This document shows, in pieces, positions 61,911 to 64,000 of a DNA stretch of 64,000 bases. Both the position numbers and the translations under genes were made by a program. Every line of letters begins with the position of its first letter. The stretch's first letter is position 1. Where the stretch lies: contig BPGL01000001.1 in the NCBI GenBank assembly GCA_026003015.1, positions 1,132,717 to 1,196,716 on the forward strand, read 5' to 3'. Source of the DNA: Actinomycetota bacterium. GTDB lineage: Bacteria; Actinomycetota; UBA4738; HRBIN12. The notes beneath the pieces were generated by a model, which saw nothing but the letters and a program-made list of their open reading frames with translations, ran no database searches and had not been told where the DNA came from.

Positions 61911-62320
61911 GCGTGACCCCGGAGCGGAAGGCGCTCTCGAAGGCATAACGCATGATTCGCTCGCCGGCCCGGTGATTGGTGGCGAACACGAGCCAGTACA
62001 TCACCTTCCCTGTTGGCCCTCCGTAACGAATCTTGCGGTGGAACGTGGTCTTGTACCCGACCAGGCGTAGTGCCTCCTTGTAGAAGTCAACGTATCGGGC
62101 CTCCGCGGCCTCGCCGTGGAGGCCTCTGGAGCAGACGTCGTCATAGACCTGTTTCCACACGCGCCCGCCCGCCGAAGAACCGGGTCAGCCACCTCGCGTT
62201 GGCAGGAACCGCTGCTCGAGACAGGGCGCGATGCAGGCCATCGGCGTCCAAGAGGACCAGCAGTTCGACCTTGCCGGTGCGCGTCCGGAAGTCCGAGATC
62301 CCTGATGTCGATTGACACCT
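61880..62320 (-). pseudogene. middle part of a three-Cys-motif partner (TcmP)-like protein
   Basis: In two frames joined near 62160: GKVELLVLLDADGLHRALSRA, WLTRFFGG, then WKQVYDDVCSRG, YVDFYKEALRLVGYKTTFHR, KVMYWLVFATNHRAGERIM. The V-(E)-x-(L/F)-x-x-(L/F) strand, the FGG-W turn and the YYLVFATNH motif match TcmP proteins. The start is cut off next to the IS3 element and no C-terminal domain follows. Cellular role of the family is not established. Confidence 0.55.
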
Positions 62321-62389
62321 AAGGTCCCCGGAGATGTGAGCCGCCCCGGGTTCCTTGGAGCCTCCAAACCTTGGGTGGAGGATGGAGCC

Positions 62390-63614
<1,225 letters not shown>

Positions 63615-63789
63615 ACCCGGGGCGGTTCAGGCAGTTGACATCGGAGCAGGCGGGCCGCCTGGACGGCTGGCGGCGCTTCCGAGAACTCGGGCTCACCCCG
63701 GACGACGAGCGGCAGCTCGACCGACTGCGGGCCTGACCCCATGCCCACGCCTCGTCTCGGCAAGCGGTCCGGTCCGGAGATTTCTGGCT

Positions 63790-64000
63790 TCACGCGAAAC
63801 GGAGGCTGCACCCCCTCGGGTAGGTGCCTTTCCGCCGCTTCGGTTTCCAGGGCGGCGGCAGGCACTCGATGAGCCCCGCTTCCTCGAGCGGCCTCAAGGT
63901 CAGTCGCTTGATGTGGCCATCGTGCAGGGCGGTGTGAGTGAGGACCCAATTCTCCACCGCGCTGTACGGAACCGTCTTCCCGGCGAACGTCTGGATAAGC
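63790..64000 (-). CDS. C-terminal part of a TcmP-like protein (5' end outside window)
   Basis: 70 codons reading in from the right edge: TFAGKTVPYSAVENWVLTHT, HIKRLTLRPLEEAGLIECL, KPKRRKGTYPRGCSLRF, stop. This winged-helix-like end with R-R-K-G-T-(F/Y)-P resembles the C-terminus of three-Cys-motif partner proteins. It cannot be the end of the fragment at 61880-62320, because on the minus strand it lies upstream of it. Confidence 0.45.
   Translation of the reverse strand, partial: LIQTFAGKTVPYSAVENWVLTHTALHDGHIKRLTLRPLEEAGLIECLPPPWKPKRRKGTYPRGCSLRFA

Overview
The window is a very GC-rich (by eye about 70% or more), densely packed stretch of an actinobacterial chromosome. The evidence for Actinomycetota is a Rex repressor, an MshA-type mycothiol glycosyltransferase, the 33-residue ribosomal protein bS22, a DUF2017 gene behind clpS, a GlnE/GlnA1/GlnA2 set next to an orphan OmpR-type GlnR-like regulator, and many GTG starts. 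The split, b6-type cytochrome b is not the arrangement of Streptomyces or Mycobacterium, so a deep-branching lineage is likely; the species cannot be named from the sequence.

Layout. 1-9528 (minus strand): respiration and cytochrome c maturation, ccdA-resB-ccsB, then ctaC-ctaD-ctaE-ctaF-ctaG, a double-cupredoxin membrane protein and a TlpA-like thioredoxin. 9789-14606 (plus strand): a quinol:cytochrome c oxidoreductase cluster of eight genes, with a 2[4Fe-4S] ferredoxin, separate cytochrome b6-like and subunit IV-like proteins, Rieske protein, cytochrome c and three small or unknown membrane proteins. Rex follows, convergent. 15.4-23.1 kb: glutaredoxin-like protein, an ECF sigma/anti-sigma pair, a frameshifted TIM-barrel gene, a lipoprotein hydrolase, bS22, a Clp1-like P-loop kinase translationally coupled to a putative phosphatase, an SDR, clpS and DUF2017. 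23.2-31.7 kb (minus): aldehyde dehydrogenase, aminotransferase, two CoA-transferase subunits, second aminotransferase, histone-deacetylase-like hydrolase and pyruvate kinase, nearly all joined by 4-bp start/stop overlaps; this looks like an operon for degrading an omega-amino acid.

31.7-39.1 kb is an accessory, decayed region: fragments of IS256-, IS3- and integrase-type transposases, a truncated tyrosine recombinase whose first catalytic Arg is Cys, several lipoproteins (PASTA plus excalibur, lamin-tail) and a DUF4236/TPR protein. 39.2-46.8 kb returns to housekeeping genes (FAH-family protein, proC, TetR, mshA, rsiG-like, sat, a lipid kinase). 47.1-54.4 kb is a nitrogen-assimilation locus: GlnR-like regulator, glnA1, glnE and glnA2; both glnA genes carry the same upstream pair of GTAAC-type half-sites 11 bp apart. 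A hemerythrin-like gene, nadE and a SIMPL-domain gene follow.

At 57461 a tRNA-Lys(TTT) gene marks the left edge of an integrative element that runs past the window end: tyrosine integrase, HTH regulator, two excisionase-like HTH proteins, a DUF3631 P-loop ATPase, fragments resembling three-Cys-motif partner (TcmP) proteins, and an IS3-family insertion with recognisable inverted ends (62337-63629).

At least a dozen genes, mostly accessory but some conserved, are interrupted by single-base indels, mostly in G or C runs. I read most as sequencing or assembly errors and give whole-gene coordinates across them.
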